From: Zanthoxylum bungeanum
Taxonomy: Eukaryota; Streptophyta; Magnoliopsida; Sapindales; Rutaceae
Direction of reading: 5' to 3'
Length of the DNA: 64,000 nt
Assembly: GCA_019454045.1 (NCBI GenBank)
Contig: SKCR01025344.1
Coordinates: 1-64,000 of the forward strand
Part shown: positions 1 to 11,435 of the stretch, piece by piece
Position numbering within the stretch: the stretch's first letter is position 1
Layout: each line of letters starts with the position of its first letter
The notes under the pieces: generated by a model
Told to the model about the DNA's origin: nothing
The model's database searches: none
What the model saw: the letters and a program-made list of their open reading frames with translations, nothing else
Translations under genes and position numbers: made by a program

Positions 1-231
1 GATTGGAGGGAGGACTGGAGTAGTCTACGGTTCAAGTAAGTCTTTTTCTTTCTTTATTTTAATTAGAGTTTTTATGATAGTTAGCATGTTTAGGTTTATG
101 TTCTTTGCATGTTTTATGAGTTTTATGCTTAGAATATATAGTAACATGCCTAGGTTGTAGAATAATCAAAACAAATGGGTCTTGGGCAAAGGGAAAGTGG
201 CATCATAATTTTAATTATTTATTTTTCAGCT
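1..231. other. AT-rich flank without a recognisable gene
   Basis: This stretch has no ORF of note and no motif I recognise. It lies downstream, in minus-strand terms, of the protease of gypsy relic G1. The RT and integrase that should follow are absent, so the relic is truncated near 232, where a short GC-rich string with a GCGGCCGC site marks the junction. What the flank derives from is unknown. Confidence 0.4.
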
Positions 232-880
232 GCGCACTCGCGGCCGCTTCCCAACAAACACATGATCATTGTCCATTGCAACTCCTTTCACTACACCATT
301 ATGTGGACTATTTCCAATGACTTTTTATACGACATCTTTTAAGATCTCTACCCTACTGCATTCTTCATTGCCTTGAGACTTGGTATAGTTTTGAAAACAC
401 TGAAGGTGACTACTTCATTTTTGCACTCTCATTGTCATTTCACCTTTAGCACATCAATGATCGCTATGCATGTTGCCAAGAAAGGTCTCTCTATGATAAT
501 AGGGATGTAATGATCCTCCTCCATATCAAGAACAAGGAAGTCAGCAGAGAAATAGAACCTATCCACATTGACCAATACATCCTCTATTATTCATTGTGGG
601 TAGGTGATGAATCTATCTGCTAGCTGTAATATGACAGTGGTTGGCTTTGCCTCACCTACGCCAAACAGTTTGTAGATGGATAAGGGCATGAGATTGATAC
701 TCGCACCCAAATCTCATAACGCCTTACCAAAGTATCGATTTCTAATAGTGCATGGTATGGTAAAACTGCTAGGATCCTTCAGCTTTGGAGGGAGATTCCT
801 CTATATAATGGCACTATGCTATTTTATGAGTGCTACTGTTTCAAAATCAGCCATCTTCCTCTTCTTGGATATCACCTCCT
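232..880 (-). pseudogene. gypsy aspartic protease relic (G1)
   Basis: Retropepsin-type aspartic protease of a Ty3/gypsy polyprotein, which would mature Gag-Pol inside the virus-like particle. The active-site string DLGAS is encoded at 702-713 on the minus strand, with INLMP following. The expected Cys codon just before it has become TGA (plus TCA at 714-716). Downstream strings LQLADR and VLDMEED are typical of the Athila/Tat protease; the first is followed by an in-frame TGA after ITYPQ. The upstream linker with QMPNYVKFIKE joins it to gag in the normal order. Several further stops lie toward 232, where the reading ends. It is certainly non-functional. The identity is confident and the exact boundaries are approximate. 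Confidence 0.8.
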
Positions 881-2429
881 TAATAAACTTCACATAATTA
901 GGCATTTGTTCTTATGTATCTTCGAATGAGATGTTGATATGGATCTTTTTAAAGATATCAAGAAACTTGGTGAATTGATCATCCAATTTCTTCATTTGAA
1001 AGCACTGAGGGTATTGCAAATGTGTCTTCAATATGGGGGTGGCTTATACGGCAGAAATACTACATTGTTCTCTTCTTTTGTTATTATTTCCTCCTCAAAT
1101 ACAACTTTTTTTCTTGACTACCTTGGTCCTTAGGGGTATCTCTAATATATTTCCCACTCCTGAGGGTAATGGCCTGACACTATTCCTTAGGGTTGACCTC
1201 GGTATTACTAGGAAATTCCCATTTCTATTGATTAGCCATGAAAGAAGTAAGTTGACTTATTTGCACTTCTAAGGACTTCATCGTTGCCCCTATATTGCCC
1301 ATGTGTGTTTCAATATGTTCAGCCTCATCTCATTCTTCTCAAAAAAATCTAAGGATGGCTTCTGCTTAACTCTTTGATTATTGAAGCCATGAGGAGGTTG
1401 CAAGGCACTCTTTGTGTTTGCATATGACAAGTTCGGATGATAATAGTTAGGCATATGATCGCTTTTATAGTTATTGAAATTTCGATTGTTCACATACTAG
1501 ACTTGCTCAAAACTTTCTCCTCCATCTGGTAAGATCATTCTACTAACAGCAGCAGCTTCAATAGATGGCTAACCCCTTTGATTGGTCAATGCTGCTAGAT
1601 GAGTCGTGAGGGATGACACTTGAGTTGTAAGTACAACAATAAGATCCACCTAATGTATACCAGCTACCTAAGTTATCATCGAGCGTTCACTTGGCCATTG
1701 GAAATTATTAATGGTCATCTCCTCCGGTAGAGCATAGACATCTTTAGCAATTTTCTTAAACAGAGTTCCTCCAGCAGCTGCATCGACCATGGTCTTGTTT
1801 GGACCGTTCAACCCCTTATAAAATAGTTGAATTTGGACCCAATCTTCATAATTATGATGTGGACACCTCCTGAGTAGATCTTTAAAGTGCTCCCACACCT
1901 CATACAGGTTCCTGGTTTCTAACTACTTAAATGTGTTTATCTCTATTCTCAGTTGGGCTGATTTAGAGAGTGGAAAGAACCTCGCAAGAAATCTTGTGGA
2001 CATATCCTCCCATGTCATGATACTCCCCATTGGTATATATTGTAGTCAACCCCTAGCTTGGTCTCTTAAAGAGAATGGGACAAGCGCAATATGATGGTCA
2101 TTTTAGTCACGCCATTCCAGGAGCATCCTTAAGTAAACGTTAGGATCCTCTATAGTTGAACCCCCAATTTGGTTTTGTTGCACCATGTTGATGAGTATAG
2201 GTTTTAGCTCAAAATTATTGGCATTGATTGGTTGGTGCACAATCCCAGGATAATTATCTTCAGTGATTGGCTTAAAGTGATCTCGGATTGCCACCTGGCG
2301 TGAGTTGTTCTCTATATTTTGAGCCGACATTGCTTCTTTTTCAATTTCCATTTCTTTCCTTAGTCTCTTTGTTATTCTTTCTATTTCATGAAAAAACAAA
2401 AGATAATCGAGACTTGTGGATATTCGCAT
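881..2429 (-). pseudogene. gypsy gag relic (G1)
   Basis: Capsid/nucleocapsid precursor of an Athila/Tat-type gypsy element. The recognisable order on the minus strand is DHFKPITEDNYPGIV and PINANNFELKP near 2200-2290, LINMVQQNQ near 2170, ALVPFSLRDQARG near 2050, HFKDLLRRCPHH near 1850-1890, DAAAGG near 1770 and PSERSMIT near 1680. A Gln/Asn-rich stretch lies at 1290-1493, and the gag-end string FTKFLDIFKKIHI comes near 960. These pieces sit in different frames separated by stops, so several frameshifts and nonsense changes have accumulated. The first ATG is uncertain; 2429 is only the start of the longest open stretch. The family is clear and function is lost. Confidence 0.82.
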
Positions 2430-2565
2430 TCACTGAAGCACCGAAAGACAGAAAGAAATAATAAAATAATAAAATTAAGAATCAAAATCAAAATCAAAAA
2501 GTAAAAATCTAAATTAAAGCTAAGGTTATTTGGTAATAGTATTAATGTGAATAATATTAAAGAAA

Positions 2566-2583
2566 TCCCCGACAATGGCGCGA
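2566..2583 (-). promoter_or_regulatory. primer binding site, tRNA-Asp-like (G1)
   Basis: The minus strand reads TCGCGCCATTGTCGGGGA. It resembles the TGGCGCCGTTGCCGGGGA-type site, complementary to the tRNA-Asp 3' end, used by Athila-like elements, with three changes. It lies just inside the LTR edge TGTTGCGAG at 2590 and about 140 bp upstream of gag, as expected for a minus-strand element. Confidence 0.7.
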
Positions 2584-3252
2584 AAAACTTGTTGCGAGAT
2601 TATTCATACCGCAAGTATACGGTGTCAAGTTTTAGAAAAAGATAAGTAAGAGTGTCGAATCAACATATTGAAATCAAACTGACATTAAGTACTATAATTA
2701 ATAAACCTAACTTTATTTAGAAGTAATTTACAAAAAAAAAACACTAAATTAAAATTAAAACTTAAAGAAACAAGATATCAAAACGTTTAGTTAGGAAAGA
2801 CCAATATGAGATAAATTCTAGAGTCTTATTTCACCTAACTATCCCCTATGTATTTGTTATGTCAATCAATTATTAGTCAATTTCTTAGATTATAAGCCAA
2901 TAATCCTAAATTATTTTACTCCCTCTCCCGAGTTCTGAGTGAAAATATTATTAATTACTGACTTTGATATCCCTATAAAAATCTAGTAATTAATAACTCA
3001 TTGCTTTATGATTCTTTATTAATGACTTCAAAGGAAATATAGGTCCTCCTGAACTCTATAATTTATGAGTGGAAAATATATCACTATTTACCGCCCCTTT
3101 AACCTAATATTTTGTATTGTTTCTCGGGTTTTATGAATGTTATGATGTGTTTTGTGTTATTTTTCAGATAAATAATGATTTGGGACTGAATGGAATCAAT
3201 TGGGGCTGAAACGGTGAAAAATGTAATAAAGGGCAAAATTATCATTTACGCA

Positions 3253-3281
3253 TCGCGACGCATAAACCTTCTGCGTCGCGA
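3253..3281. other. inverted repeat TCGCGACGCA / TGCGTCGCGA
   Basis: Perfect 10-bp arms at 3253-3262 and 3272-3281 flank a 9-base loop. The arms contain TCGCGA, itself a palindrome. The same GCGACGC wording recurs near 3480-3620. It lies in the G1 LTR-like region. Confidence 0.7.
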
Positions 3282-3380
3282 CTACTAACATGCGATCGCC
3301 ATATATCAACATCATAGAAAACTGCTAACATGCACCGGACATGTGTCATCATCCCAACGGACTGCGTAACTAATCATCGC

Positions 3381-3465
3381 CACGTCAGTGCCACATCAGC
3401 ACCTGCATCATCATGACGTCAGCATAATCATTCACTCTACCGACATGCGTCATTGCTTACGTCAG
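3381..3465. promoter_or_regulatory. cluster of ACGTCA boxes with one full TGACGTCA
   Basis: ACGTCA occurs near 3382 and 3459, and the full palindrome TGACGTCA lies at 3414-3421. TGACG/ACGTCA is the known core recognised by plant TGA-type bZIP factors. A regulatory role in the LTR-like region is inference. Confidence 0.35.
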
Positions 3466-3834
3466 CATGACATCATCGTTGCGACACGCACAACTTCACC
3501 CCTCGCAACGTCGCCTATAATTTAGCTGCCGACGAAAATACATTACACTTGTAACATCTCAGAAGCGCGGACAGGTGTCACAAATTATCGCGACGCGCGA
3601 TCTTTCATCCGTCTCGACGCCCAGCTCAAAAAGGTACCATAAATTCAGTGATGACTGTATCTTGTTTGTTAGTTTTTGTAATTAAATATGCATTATTTTT
3701 TAAATAATAGTAGTGTTTATTTACTTTCATTCTTTTATGTTGAGTAGTTAAATTTCCATGAGAGAAGATTGAATCTTTTATTATTAGAGTTTAGATTACT
3801 CTTCCTTATTATAATATATAAATTATCTCAAAAC

Positions 3835-3988
3835 CTGACTTAATTGAAACGGCTTTATGGTCGGTTGGACTTAATTAAATTGATTTAACCTGACTCAACT
3901 GGATGCCACCTTTAGGTCGGTTGGAATTAATTCAAAATCTGACTTAATCCGGATACGCTATATGGTCGGTGGTAATATCATGCAAATT
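3835..3988. repeat. minisatellite, three units of about 50 bp
   Basis: Units begin with CTGACT at 3835, 3890 and 3939 and share a GGTCGGT core. Spacing is 55 and 49 bp, so the units have diverged. The repeat lies inside the G1 LTR-like region. Confidence 0.7.
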
Positions 3989-4345
3989 ATAATATTATAT
4001 AAGAGAGATTTCAAGTTAGAAATAGTAAAGGGGATCCCCTAACCCATTATTGTATTTTATTCTAAGGAAGTGATGAAATTACAATATTTATGTGCTTAAT
4101 AATTGATTTGTTGAAGGTGTTTTCATTCCAGGGGAATCCCGGGATAGTCAAGAGAAAATTTGTTTGTTATGGGGGAGACAAAAGAAAATTTAGCAAAAGG
4201 CAAATCACCAACAAGATCGACAAGAAGGGTTTTATGTGGTTCGGAGGAATAGATCCAACCTACGCCCAACAGGGAACAAAGTAGGATGTTACTGTTATTA
4301 AGAAAAACTAGATCGGGCCGACCTCTTTTCAAATATGGTCGAATG

Positions 4346-6730
4346 TGTAGGGGTTGGTGCTCAGAGCGCCAATTCCCGGTTGTATTTTGTTAAATACTTC
4401 TGTAAAACATTATTATTAGTAATAATATATGCAGTTTCTATAATATAATCTATTCTTTTATATGGTAAAGACGTAATGACCTTAGAATGATTAGTCATGG
4501 TACAGTTGCAAAAGCGTCGCAACGGACATTGAGTCGTATCATGACGTTGTCATTCTCAGACAGTTCCTGGTCAAGGTTTACACTACTTGGTCAGTATAGT
4601 AAACCCGTTGAGACCGGTACATGTCGTATACTGGAATATATGATTCCAATGGTTTCTCAATGAACCATAAGTCTTGGAGACTAGTATAGACGTGTAGGTG
4701 TTTATAGTGGATAAACACTGAACGACTCACCGAAGATTCTTAATGGATGGTACACCAGCGTCAATAAGAATCTTCTTGGGTTGAGTAGCACTTGTGATTC
4801 TTAGACTTGAGATGCCATTGTGGGCACATGAGACATCTTCTACACTTAGACGGCAGTCACGTCACCGATCTATTTAGATCAGACCTCCGCCTGTTCGTTG
4901 GGTGTAGATAGATCCTCAGGGTGTCCTATGTGTATCAAGATAGGATCCGTCAGTTCTGTGTACCAGAGCATAGGTAGTCCATATGATTAGCAATCAGATA
5001 AAACCATGGGCCCGTGGTAAGTTTAGAAGCTAGTTCTAAACATTCTTTTTGAGATTGCTAATAGAATAGTCGACTGGATAGTCCCGATAGAGATTTGACG
5101 TTTACATCTATATCTCTGGGATTTATCCGGATACCTGTGACGGAGGAATTATACATTTGCGATGACCTCGACCTGTATGGTTTAGCGAGATTATCCGTGA
5201 TCGTCATAATCTACGGGTGGATAGATTATGGACATGAAATTTGATTTCGTGACGGATATACCTGAACCTAGAGAGTCTCAATAATGAAACATACTCGTTG
5301 AGCACTAAATAAATAAATATATTGATTATTTATAAAGTCGTTTAATGGTTAAACGCAAGATACATGCTAAAGAGACTAGATAGTCATTTACTTAATTATT
5401 GTGTATTTACATTTAATACTTGATTAATTTAAATACACATTAATTAATAGTCAAAATGAGTTATTTGACTTTTATCCTAAATGAATATATGTTTTTAATA
5501 TTTAATGTAAATATTATACATATATTTAATATATTTGTATTTGATTAATTAATTAATTATTTAATTGTTAAATGATTAAATTAATTAAAATATAAATATC
5601 TTAAGTTAGGATATTTGAAGTAATGATCATAGTTGCAATTGTTGACCAAAATAAATATCTTATAAGTTTTTAGATATTTATCAAGTTGACTAAATGCATT
5701 TGAAATGAAATTGAAATGAAAATTTGGTGTATTTGCTGTTGTATAATTTCGGCCAAGGCTAAAATTGACAAGTATATATTGTTTTCATTTGCTTTTCATT
5801 TATTAACCTAATACACATTCACAAAAGAAACACCATTGAAGAAAGCTTAAAGAACTTTGAGAAAGAAAGAAAAATCAAAAAAGCTTGATTTTAGTAAGTT
5901 TTCTCAAACTTACTATTAGTAAGGAAATTGTTCCTTAGGATCTAGGCTTCATATATGATATTCTTAGGTATTTCTTTCTTTATTCTTTGTGTTTTTGTTG
6001 ATGGAAATTTTGGGAATGGTTTGAGCATGTGTAATGAGGAAAGGATATGACTATTGTAGTTATATGTATTCTTTTAAGGTTTATGAAACCATGTTGCTAT
6101 TCTAGAGTTGTTGACCCACTCTTAAATGACCTAGATTTGATCTTGAGTTGTTTCATTGTGTTGAGACTTGAATTGGAAAAAGATTGATGATTGAAGTAAT
6201 TGATTTAATGTATTAAGTCCAATTTGTCCAATTTGTTGAAATTGAAAAATTAGGGTTTATAACCTATTCCAAATTTGGGGGTTTTCATATATGTTGAGCA
6301 TTTGGGTGTGTATATGATGCATGCAAAGTTTCATGTTGATTGGATTCATTTGGATGAGTTTTGAAGCATGAAATGACCAAATGGTCAATAATGGCACCAA
6401 GTGAGGCTCTCGGCCTGTTGAGGAATTTGGGGATTTTGGTTGCTTTGGTGTTTTGATGTTTTGAACATCATAAGTTCATCTTAGAAATGATTTAGAATCA
6501 TTCAAAATTGATTGGATCAATTTCGGACTAAAACGGACAAAAATACAAAGCAAGGGTATTTCGGTAAATTCACCTAAAAATGTTTATTGAATTTATTTTC
6601 ATAATTTGATTATTGGAATGGTTAAATAAATATGTTTATTTAATTTATCCGAGAAAAAGTTTTGAAATCTGAAAATCGGATTTTCACCGCTTCCGCTGCG
6701 TTACCGGATCACCCCCTAAATACCCCTTCA
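4346..6730 (+). repeat. E1 5' LTR
   Basis: Starts TGTAGGGGTTGG right after target copy GAATG and ends CCCTTCA three bases before the primer site. Its length equals the 3' LTR by coordinates. The last 1.3 kb is very AT-rich. It contains no gene; short ORFs here are chance. Confidence 0.95.
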
Positions 6731-6733
6731 AAA

Positions 6734-6745
6734 TGGTATCAGAGC
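6734..6745 (+). promoter_or_regulatory. E1 primer binding site (initiator Met tRNA)
   Basis: TGGTATCAGAGC is the standard copia site complementary to the initiator Met-tRNA 3' end. It starts three bases after the LTR. Confidence 0.95.
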
Positions 6746-7483
6746 GAGTCTGATTCTAGGCCACTTAAAATGATAGCCTACATTGAATCAATGTTTAATC
6801 ATGTTTCTTGATTTATGCATGCTTATTAGGAACTAATTGATTAGATTTAGGGTGTATGACACTTAGCGGAAAATCCCTAATAATAAGGTTTAAATGTAAT
6901 TTGTATTTGATGCATGTTATATGGTCCGTCTTGTCAATACGGTTTATGAATACTTCTTTGTGACTACATCCGAGACCGTGCCTCTGCTGTGAGGGTGTAG
7001 CCGATAAAGATTTATTTATACCGGATGTATATCTGATACTAGATAAATTCAAGTAAAAGCGGAATTCTGAACGTGCCCTAGCTGTCAGGATTACGTAAGT
7101 AACTTGAGTTTATCATTGACGAGTATTACCTTGGTACGTCTCCTTGTGGGCCTGCCTTCGCAGCGACAACGAGAAACGGCCAGGACCGGATACTTAGGAG
7201 TCACTTGAGTGATTGACAAATGAGTTGTCTACCTGATGAATATACGTAGGCGAGACCGTGCCTCTGCTGTGAGCTGAAATATATTCACGGGATCCACCTT
7301 TCACTATTATATTTAATTTAATTATTAAATATTTGTATTCTGTTTTGGGATTACAGTATTGCATGATTTAGTGGGAGGGGCATATTAGATTAAAAATCCA
7401 TGATCTAGTTTATGCTTTTGATATTATATGAAACTGCTTAATTTCTGCTAACCGTTTTTCGTGATCTATATGATAGATTTGCG
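6746..7483 (+). other. E1 leader between primer site and gag
   Basis: Untranslated leader of about 740 bases. It contains two copies of a GAGACCGTGCCTCTGCTGTG string (near 6971 and 7252) and one related GTGCCCTAGCTGTCAGG string (near 7072). These could be structural RNA elements. No ORF of its own is credible. Confidence 0.6.
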
Positions 7484-8323
7484 ATGGCGGGTCAATCCAC
7501 AAACCAGTTTGCGCGTATGTTAGATGCGAACAAACTAAAAGGCGCTGAGAACTTTACGGACTGGGAATTGGATTTGAGGATTGTCCTCGATTCCGAAAAG
7601 TTGGGTTATGTTCTTGAGGGTCCTTTACCCCTTGCAGTGGGTGAGGATGCTTCAGAGGAGGAACGCCAAGTTTTTGAAGCTTGGAAGAATGATGATTTAA
7701 GGGTTAAATCATACATCCTTAGTTCGCTCTCTCCGAAACTCAAGCAACAATACTATGGAACATCAGATTCCTATAGTATGATAACGCGATTAAGACAATC
7801 GTTCGAGAACCAGGAACAGGTTATTGTTCACAAAGTCGCCATGGAACTGTTCCATGCGCGTCTGGATGAGGGGCAAAGTGTTAGCCCACATGTTCTTCAA
7901 ATGATCGATTTGATCGATCAATTGAGGCAACATAATCTCATCCTGAATGACATTCTCGGTAGGAGTGTCATTCTTGGTTCTCTGCCAGCTTCATTCCGCC
8001 AGTTTGTGATGTACTTCAACATGCACGGGACAGTCTGCACCTACCAGGAGCTACATAGGATGTTGCTCACGGCAGAAGAGGATCTGAAGAAGGGAGTACC
8101 GACTCGCCCACCTAGATCTACTTCTCTGTCTGCTTCTTCCAAGGAATGTCCAAGGGAAAGAAGAAGAAAGGAAGAAGAAGAAGGCCTTCGGTCCTCCACA
8201 GCAGGCGAAGATAGCCAAGCCCAAAAGGGCTTCTGAAGACAAATGCCACCACTGCGGCAAGGTCGGGCACTGGAAGAGAAACTGTCCAGATTACATTGCT
8301 CAGATCAGGAGAGACAGAGCATC
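7484..8323 (+). pseudogene. E1 gag with zinc knuckle, one frameshift
   Basis: Copia capsid/nucleocapsid protein. The ATG at 7484 is the first after the leader and opens 250 codons with the family features FTDWELDLRIVL and LGYVLEGPLP (residues 24-48), then a UBN2-like helical body with FENQEQ and EGQSVSPHVLQM (about 110-145). Near 8150-8190, in a Lys-rich AAGAAG repeat, the frame shifts. The zinc knuckle CHHCGKVGHWKRNC then continues in frame 3 from 8244 and runs on toward the protease. The AAG repeats are a likely site of slippage or indel. Capsid length is normal for copia. Apart from the shift the protein looks intact. Confidence 0.9.
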
Positions 8324-8960
8324 TACATCAGGTACTTTTATTTTTCCAGTTATTGATTTATCTTTGGCTTGTGAAGCCGTTACATCCAGCTGGATTTTAG
8401 ATTCTGCTTGTCCCATTCACATTTGCAATTCGTTGCAGGTGCTGAAGGAAAGTAGGAGGCTGAAGCCAGGGGAGATGCAGTTGCGGTTCGGGAGTGGAGA
8501 CTCTTTGGATGCAGTTGCAGTGGGAGTATGCGAGATCTCATTGCCGAATGGGACACTTTTGTTAATGACTGTCATTTTGTACCAGGATGTGTCGCTAATA
8601 TATATCACTTTTTGTATTGATACAGAAGGCTTTTGTATGAATATTAAGAATAGTTCTTTGTATTTATATGATAGAAATAATATTCAGATCCTTTGTTGTC
8701 CAAACCAGCATGGTCATTATACATTGCAAACTTCAAAAGATATATTAAATACTGGAGTTAATAAACGTAGATTACCTGTAATTAATAATACTGAACTTTG
8801 GCATATGAGACTTGGTCACATTGGCGTTAAACGCCTTACCCAATTGGTTAGGAATGGTTTGATATCAGATCTTACCATTGAATCCTATCCAACTTGTGAA
8901 TCCTGTATTCAGGGTAAAATGACCAAGCCCCATTTTCTGGTGTTGGACACCGTGCCATTA
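8324..8960 (+). pseudogene. E1 protease and GAG-pre-integrase zinc domain
   Basis: Same frame as the zinc knuckle. The copia protease active site appears as WILDSACPIHIC near 8392, with the usual DSG changed to DSA, so activity is doubtful. Downstream comes the HHCC zinc domain of copia integrase, with LWHMRLGHIG near 8800 and CESCIQGKMTK near 8900. Both His and both Cys of that zinc site are present. The frame is lost near 8960, just before the integrase core, and the open stretch stops at 9002. Order and spacing are normal for copia pol. Confidence 0.88.
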
Positions 8961-8966
8961 ACTTAC

Positions 8967-9790
8967 TGGAACTCGTACATTCTGATGTATGTGGTCCACT
9001 AAGTCAAACTGCTCACAGTGGTTATTCATACTTCGTTACCTTTACCGATGATTTGTCACGGTACGGTTATGTGTATTTGATGCGACATAAATCGGAAACC
9101 TTTGAAAAGTTCAAAGAGTTCCGAAATGAAGTAGAAAAACAAACTGGTAAATATATTAAATGCCTTCGATCAGATCGAGGCGGCGAATATATGAGTGGTG
9201 AGTTCATGGATTATATGAAGGAGAATGGGATTCTCGCTCAATATACTCCTCCAGGTACACCACAGCACAATGGTGTATCTGAAGGAGAAATCGGACTTTA
9301 TTGGATATGGTCCGATCGATGTTGAGTTTCACAGATTTGCCCTATTACTTATGGGGTTACTGTCTCTTAACAGCCGCACATCTTTTGAATAAGATTCCTT
9401 CAAAGGCTGTTCCTACGACACCGTATGAGATATGGTTCGGTAGGAGACCGAATCTTAATTATATTAAGGTTTGGGGTTGTCCTGCCTATGTCAGGGTGAC
9501 TCAGCAAAGTAAGCTTTCGCCTCGAGGGCAAAAGTTTAGGTTTGTTGGATATCCCTCAAATACGAGGGGATATCTTTCTATGATACCGAGCATCGAAATG
9601 TCTTCGTAGCTCGCTTCGCAAAATTTCTAGAAGTAGAATTTTTGTCAGAAGGGGTGATCATAGAAGGGTTGAACTTGATGAAGTCCAACCTGAAAACAAC
9701 GAACCAACGGAGGAACCTGAAGTTCAAGTAGATGAAGGACCTTCAACACACACACTCCGTAGGTCGGAAAGGGTATCTAGACCTCCTGAA
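8967..9790 (+). pseudogene. E1 integrase core and C-terminal part
   Basis: Copia integrase, which would insert element cDNA into the host genome. The first catalytic Asp lies in LELVHSDVCGP (from 8967), the second in LRSDRGGEY near 9170, and the Glu region follows NGVSE near 9280. A frameshift right after NGVSE moves the reading to the next frame, where LLTAAHLLNKIPSKAVP, TPYEIWFGRRP and WGCPAYVR (9360-9500) are the usual copia integrase tail. Another lesion near 9580-9610 breaks the link to RT. The catalytic triad appears present across frames, so the protein was probably working not long ago. Confidence 0.88.
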
Positions 9791-10780
9791 CGCTTGTATT
9801 TGATACAAGAAAAGAGTCTGGATGTTCTCTTAGTTGAAGAGACCGATCCTTTCACCTATAGAGAATCGATGTTGGACATCGACTCCGTGAAATGGCAAAG
9901 TGCCATGAAATCCGAGATAGATTCAATGCATGAAAATCAAGTTTGGGACTTGATTCCGCTTCCCGAAGGAATTGTTCCTATCGGTTGTAAATGGGTTTAC
10001 AAAAGGAAGCGCGGGCCTGACGGTAAGGTTGAAACTTACAAGGCCCGACTGGTAGCAAAAGGTTACACGCAGCGACCTGGCGTCGACTACGATGAAACTT
10101 TTTCGCCGGTAGCAATGCTTAAGTCTATCCGGATTTTGCTTTCTATAGCTGCGTATCATGACTACGAGATTTGGCAAATGGATGTCAAAACGGCTTTTCT
10201 AAATGGTTTCTTGATGAAGAAATCTATATGGAACAGCCGGAAGGTTTCACATCCAGCCAAACCTCGGGTATGGTTTGTAAGCTTAAGAAGTCCATTTATG
10301 GACTTAAACAAGCTTCACGAAGTTGGAATCTTCGATTCGACGAGATTATCAGATCGTCTGGTTTTCTTAAGAATTCGGAAGAATCCTGTGTGTATCAGAA
10401 GGCCAGTGGGAGCATGGTCGTATTTTTAGTCCTGTATGTTGATGACATCCTAATCATTGGAATGATTTAGGTATGTTACAAAGCGTTAAAGCATATCTCT
10501 GTAAGAATTTCTCCATGAAGGACCTGGGAGAAGCTTCCTATGTTTTAGGGATAAAACTCTATCGAGATAGACAAAGGAGGCTGATTGGGTTATCCCAATC
10601 AACGTACGTAGATAAGATCTTGGAACGGTATAGCTTTGGTAACTGTAAGACAGCAAACATACCGTTCAGACATGGGATTCATCTTTCTAAGAAGATGTGT
10701 CCACAAACAGAAGATGAGAAGGTTAGAATGTCTAACCAACCTTATGCTTCGTGTTTGGGTAGCATAATGTATGCCATGTT
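9791..10780 (+). pseudogene. E1 reverse transcriptase (RVT_2 type)
   Basis: Copia reverse transcriptase, which copies element RNA to DNA. Visible blocks are WQSAMKSEIDSM near 9893, PIGCKWVYKRKR near 9980, KARLVAKGYTQ near 10040, DYDETFSPVAMLKSIRILLS near 10085-10145, WQMDVKTAFLNG near 10172, KKSIYGLKQASRSWN near 10285 and LYVDDILIIG near 10432. The catalytic YVDD is intact. Frameshifts occur after FLNG (about 10210) and after YVDDILIIG, where a lost A makes a TAG near 10468. The body then continues from 10473 with FSMKDLGEASYVLGIKLYRD. Only these small lesions separate it from an intact enzyme. Confidence 0.93.
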
Positions 10781-11419
10781 ATGTACGAGGCCTGATATCA
10801 GTTTCGCTGTTAGCGTAACTAGTCGATATCAGTCCAATCCAGGTAATGACCATTGGATGGCCATTAAACATATCCTAAAGTATCTTAAAGGTACTAAGGA
10901 TAAGTTGATTATTTATGGAGGAAACGAACTGCAGGTTAACGGGTATACAGACTCCGATTTCAATCGGATCCCGATGATAGAAAGTCTACATCTGGATTTG
11001 TCTTTACCCTTAACGGAGGTGCAGTATGTTGGAAGAGTTCCAAACAGGGATCTACAGCTGATTCCACCACTGAGGCGGAATATATTGCAGCTTCTGAAGC
11101 CGCAAAAGAGGCTGTGTGGATAAAGAACTTTATCACAGAATTGGGAGTTGTCCCAAGTATCGAGAATGCGATTCCGTTATACTGTGATAATACTGGAGCC
11201 ATTGCGCAAGCAAAGGAACCGAGGGCGCATCAGAAGTCGAAGCATGTGGAACGCAAGTACCACATCATTCGAGAGATCGTGTCGCGAGGGGATATTGTCG
11301 TGTGCAAGGTACCGAGTGAAGACAACGTAGCAGACCCGCTGACGAAGGCCATACCTCCGAAGTTATTTGATAAACACGTGGAGTCGATGGGTATTAGATA
11401 CAATCGATATTGGCACTAG
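10781..11419 (+). pseudogene. E1 RNase H and pol end
   Basis: Copia RNase H, which removes the RNA template after reverse transcription. TRPDISFAVSV lies near 10786 and GYTDSDF near 10939 (first catalytic Asp). A frameshift follows, then [12 protein letters not shown] near 11060 in another frame (catalytic Glu), [19 protein letters not shown] near 11180 (catalytic Asp) and [14 protein letters not shown] near 11315. The TAG at 11417-11419 ends pol four bases before the polypurine tract, which is the normal layout. Confidence 0.92.
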
Positions 11420-11422
11420 AGC

Positions 11423-11435
11423 AAGTGGGAGATTT
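11423..11435 (+). promoter_or_regulatory. E1 polypurine tract
   Basis: AAGTGGGAGATTT abuts the 3' LTR start TGTAGG. AAGTGGGAGAT is a common copia plus-strand primer and recurs in E4, E5 and E6. Confidence 0.85.

Larger units (their letters stand above)
232..2589 (-). mobile_element. Ty3/gypsy relic G1 (Athila/Tat-type), gag-protease part
   Basis: Read on the minus strand, the order is LTR edge (2590), primer site (2566-2583), gag (2429 to about 880), then protease (about 880 to 232). Gag carries family hallmarks such as PINANNFELKP and LLRRCPHH, and the protease carries DLGASINLMP. RT, RNase H and integrase are missing. Many in-frame stops and frameshifts show it is old. Assignment to the Athila/Tat type rests on the gag wording and the tRNA-Asp-like primer site, and the exact lineage is uncertain. 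Confidence 0.8.
2590..4340 (-). repeat. LTR-like region of G1, outer end not found
   Basis: The plus strand starts TGTTGCGAG directly beside the G1 primer site, so in minus-strand terms this is the inner end of a 5' LTR. The string of CGCAAGTATACGG-type bases just inside is common next to Athila/Tat primer sites. I could not find the outer end. It may be cut by the E1 insertion at 4346 and continue after 13825, or end earlier. The region holds a GC-rich hairpin (3253-3281), a cluster of ACGTCA boxes and a minisatellite (3835-3988), each listed separately. The short ORFs at 4090-4332 match nothing I know. Confidence 0.5.

Noticed and set aside
4090..4332. Opposite-strand ORFs of 64 and 69 codons left of E1
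   Set aside because: They overlap each other on opposite strands, match no family I know and lie in unassigned repeat DNA.
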